Assembly (NCBI GenBank): GCA_027295365.1
Contig: JAPULD010000338.1
Coordinates: forward strand, 1-15,660
Direction of reading: 5' to 3'
Length of the DNA: 15,660 nt
From: Planctomycetota bacterium
GTDB taxonomy: Bacteria; Planctomycetota; Phycisphaerae; Phycisphaerales; SM1A02
The position numbers and the translations under genes were made by a program. Below the pieces are notes generated by a model, which saw only the letters and a list, made by a program, of their open reading frames with translations, was not told where the DNA came from and made no database searches. The number at the start of each line of letters is the position of its first letter. Position 1 is the stretch's first letter. Of the stretch, positions 13,720 to 15,660 are shown piece after piece.

Positions 13720-15660
13720 ATGGCGTCTACCACCCGTGGAACATTTCGGAACTGCATGATGTCGTTGGCGCTGGGCGCGGCGTTCGCCGCCTCGGCTTCC
13801 GCCCAGTTCAATAAAGATAATGGTGATATCGGAGCCCCGGAAGGAGGGCCGGTCCTCCTCGGAACCAGCTTCACCTACCAGGGCCGCTTGCTCGACAGTG
13901 GCTCCCTGCTGAACGGGCCCGCCAACTTGACCTTCACCCTCTACGACCAGCCCGCGGGCGGCCTGCAGATCGGTGCCGTCAATTCCTTCCCGGCCGAACC
14001 GATCGACGAAGGATTGTTCATCGTCACCCTCGATTTCGGCGGTGGGGCGTTCACGATCATCGAACGATGGCTGGAGATCTCGGTCAATGCCGTCCCGCTG
14101 GCCCCCCGTCAGCTCGTGCATTCGGCCCCCGTCGCCCAGTACGCCCTGAACGCCGACGGCGCGATGATCACCAACATCAGCGCCTCCAACCTGACCTCGG
14201 GCATCCTGCCCAGTGCCCGGTTGTCCGGCACCTACAGCAACGCCCTGAACTTCAGCAACAACGGAAACACCCTCCGGGGTACCTCGTTGAACATCGACAC
14301 CAACGGGTTCAATACGAACAACGGCAGGGTCGGCATCAACAAGGTGTCAACCCAATGGAATATCGATATCCTAGCCACCACTTCCGCCGGGCTCGGGCTG
14401 CGTCTGGCGCGCCCGGGCGGCTCCCGGATCGCCCTGTCCAATACCTCCGGAGGCAGTAATGCCAAGAGCTGGGGTATCGACACCTCCGGAATCACACCGA
14501 CGAGCCTCAATTTTCACGCTCTTGCGGATGGCGAAATTACTATCCTGAACACGCCGCTTCAACTCTTCCGCGATGGCGATGTCGAGGTCCAGACTCAACT
14601 CCGACTCGGCACGGACTTGACCATGCAGGGCACCGCGGGTGGTACAGCCACCTTCTTCCAGAGTGATGACGATCTGGGCGTCACGATTAGCGCCAATTCC
14701 TCCCAGGTCAGCACCTGGGGGTCCGACGGTCTCGAACAGATTCGACTTTGGGGCGGCTCGTGGGGCGAAGTGCTCCTGTACGACTCAAGCGTCACCAACG
14801 ACAATACCGTCGTTCTCTCCGCCACCGGCAACTCGGGTGGTCAGTTGTCCCTGAGAAATAGCACCGGTGCGTTTGTGTCCGGCGTGCTCCTGGAAGGCGC
14901 CACCACCGAGGGTGGCGGCGGCCTGTCCCTCCGCGAAACCGACGGCACCACCATATTTGAATTCAACGCCACGGATGCCTTCTCCACCGGCGGCGATTTC
15001 TTCGCCTACAACAACGCTGGCGGCCTCGTCTTCGATTTCGATACGGGCAGTAGCACCCCATTCGTGCAACTCCTGGATGGATCCGGTACTTCCAACAACT
15101 CCATTTTGTTTACAACTTCGAGTGGTGGGGTCATTTCACTTCGGAATTCCTCCGGCGCGACCACGATCACGCTTGATGGCGATTTCGGTGGCGATGGCCG
15201 CGTTACCACCCAGGAACTCTCCATCACCGGAGGCAGCGACCTCTCCGAACAGTTCGATGTCCGCAGTGGCGACTTCGAGCCCGAGCCGGGCATGGTCGTC
15301 TGCATCGACACCGACAACATCGGCAAGCTCGTGGTCAGCGAGGGCGAGTACGACCGGACCGTAGCCGGCATCATCTCCGGCGCGGGTGGCATCAAGACCG
15401 GCATGATGATGGGCCAGGAAGGCTCCATCGCTGATGGCGAGTATCCCGTCGCCCTCACCGGTCGCGTGTATGTCATGTGCGATACTGCCAACGGCCCCAT
15501 CGAGCCCGGCGACCTGCTGACCACCTCCGACGTACCCGGACACGCCATGAAGGTGACTGATTATCAGGCCGCCCAGGGCGCGATCATCGGCAAGGCCATG
15601 AGCCGGCTCGATTCGGCGGATGGCAGAGGTCTCGTCCTCGTTCTCGTGACACTTCAGTAA
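13720..15660 (+). CDS. Large secreted modular surface-type protein with FTYQGRL N-domain and conserved C-terminal domain
   Basis: 646 residues, complete, ending in TAA at the last base of the window. The start is firm: AAAAAAGGAG lies 7 nt before the ATG. The signal peptide is residues 1-28 (MMSLALGAAFAASASA, cut near AQ). Residues about 47-145 form an FTYQGRLLDSG / LTFTLYD / WLEISVN / SAPVAQYALNADGA unit seen in secreted proteins of planctomycetes and other phyla. Then a tail-fibre-like linker (SGILPSARLSGTYSNALNFSN, then RVGINKVSTQWNIDI). The middle (about 215-500) is Gly/Ser/Thr/Asn-rich, with loosely repeated strands such as GGQLSLRNSTG, GGGLSLRETDG and GGVISLRNSSG, suggesting a beta-rich stalk or solenoid. 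Residues about 505-646 form a conserved-looking end: GSDLSEQFDV, EPGMVVCID, DRTVAGIISGAGG, VALTGRVYV, EPGDLLTTSDVPGHAMKV and GLVLVLVTLQ. This resembles C-terminal domains of phage tail/peptidase-G2-like proteins. Function unknown; cell-surface location inferred. Confidence 0.88.
   Translation: MASTTRGTFRNCMMSLALGAAFAASASAQFNKDNGDIGAPEGGPVLLGTSFTYQGRLLDSGSLLNGPANLTFTLYDQPAGGLQIGAVNSFPAEPIDEGLFIVTLDFGGGAFTIIERWLEISVNAVPLAPRQLVHSAPVAQYALNADGAMITNISASNLTSGILPSARLSGTYSNALNFSNNGNTLRGTSLNIDTNGFNTNNGRVGINKVSTQWNIDILATTSAGLGLRLARPGGSRIALSNTSGGSNAKSWGIDTSGITPTSLNFHALADGEITILNTPLQLFRDGDVEVQTQLRLGTDLTMQGTAGGTATFFQSDDDLGVTISANSSQVSTWGSDGLEQIRLWGGSWGEVLLYDSSVTNDNTVVLSATGNSGGQLSLRNSTGAFVSGVLLEGATTEGGGGLSLRETDGTTIFEFNATDAFSTGGDFFAYNNAGGLVFDFDTGSSTPFVQLLDGSGTSNNSILFTTSSGGVISLRNSSGATTITLDGDFGGDGRVTTQELSITGGSDLSEQFDVRSGDFEPEPGMVVCIDTDNIGKLVVSEGEYDRTVAGIISGAGGIKTGMMMGQEGSIADGEYPVALTGRVYVMCDTANGPIEPGDLLTTSDVPGHAMKVTDYQAAQGAIIGKAMSRLDSADGRGLVLVLVTLQ

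Noticed and set aside
14232..15548. Minus-strand open frames of up to 180 codons opposite the large secreted-protein gene
   Set aside because: They are antisense shadows of a Gly/Ser/Thr-rich coding region with a strong ribosome-binding site and clear domains.

Overview
The window looks like bacterial chromosome from a planctomycete-type organism, most likely in or near the Phycisphaerae. This is inferred from protein style only: a quinoprotein-like propeller opening with a DWPRWRGPNADG motif, a secreted sulfatase-modifying-factor-like protein, and a secreted protein starting with an FTYQGRLLDSG domain. There is no rRNA or marker gene, so the taxon is not proven. Base composition is moderately GC-rich, apart from one AT-richer intergenic stretch near 13.2-13.5 kb. 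I saw no tRNA, rRNA, CRISPR array, transposase or integrase.

Left block (1-6279, all minus strand): a copper/silver-type tripartite efflux operon. It is read from right to left as a small secreted Cys-rich protein (5797-6279), an outer-membrane TolC/CusC channel (4176-5609), a CusB-type adaptor (1669-4179) and a CusA-type RND pump cut by the window edge (<1-1672). The last three are joined by 4-bp stop/start overlaps (ATGA, then GTGA). The operon carries unusual candidate metal-handling parts. The adaptor has an N-terminal heavy-metal-binding motif and two tandem C-terminal DUF3347-like domains. The pump has a roughly 90-residue Cys/His-bearing insertion in its porter region. The Cys-rich secreted protein leads the set. 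No separate CusF-like chaperone or regulator is visible.

Middle block (6624-10924, plus strand): a PaaI-like hotdog thioesterase with no leader visible, a probable intrinsic terminator whose loop holds a TATAAT box, an RhlE-type DEAD-box RNA helicase with a foldable 5' leader, and a secreted protein joining a PQQ-type beta-propeller to a LolA-like C-terminal domain. Its stop codon overlaps that of the convergent DUF389 membrane-protein gene (10921-12030, minus).

Right block (12257-15660, plus strand): a secreted SUMF1-fold protein that lacks one of the two catalytic cysteines of true formylglycine-generating enzymes; a 644-bp gene-free stretch rich in inverted repeats; and a large secreted modular protein with a strong Shine-Dalgarno, ending exactly at the window edge. 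The most interesting items are the metal-handling elaborations of the Cus-type system, the mutually exclusive hairpins in the helicase leader, and the propeller/LolA-like fusion.
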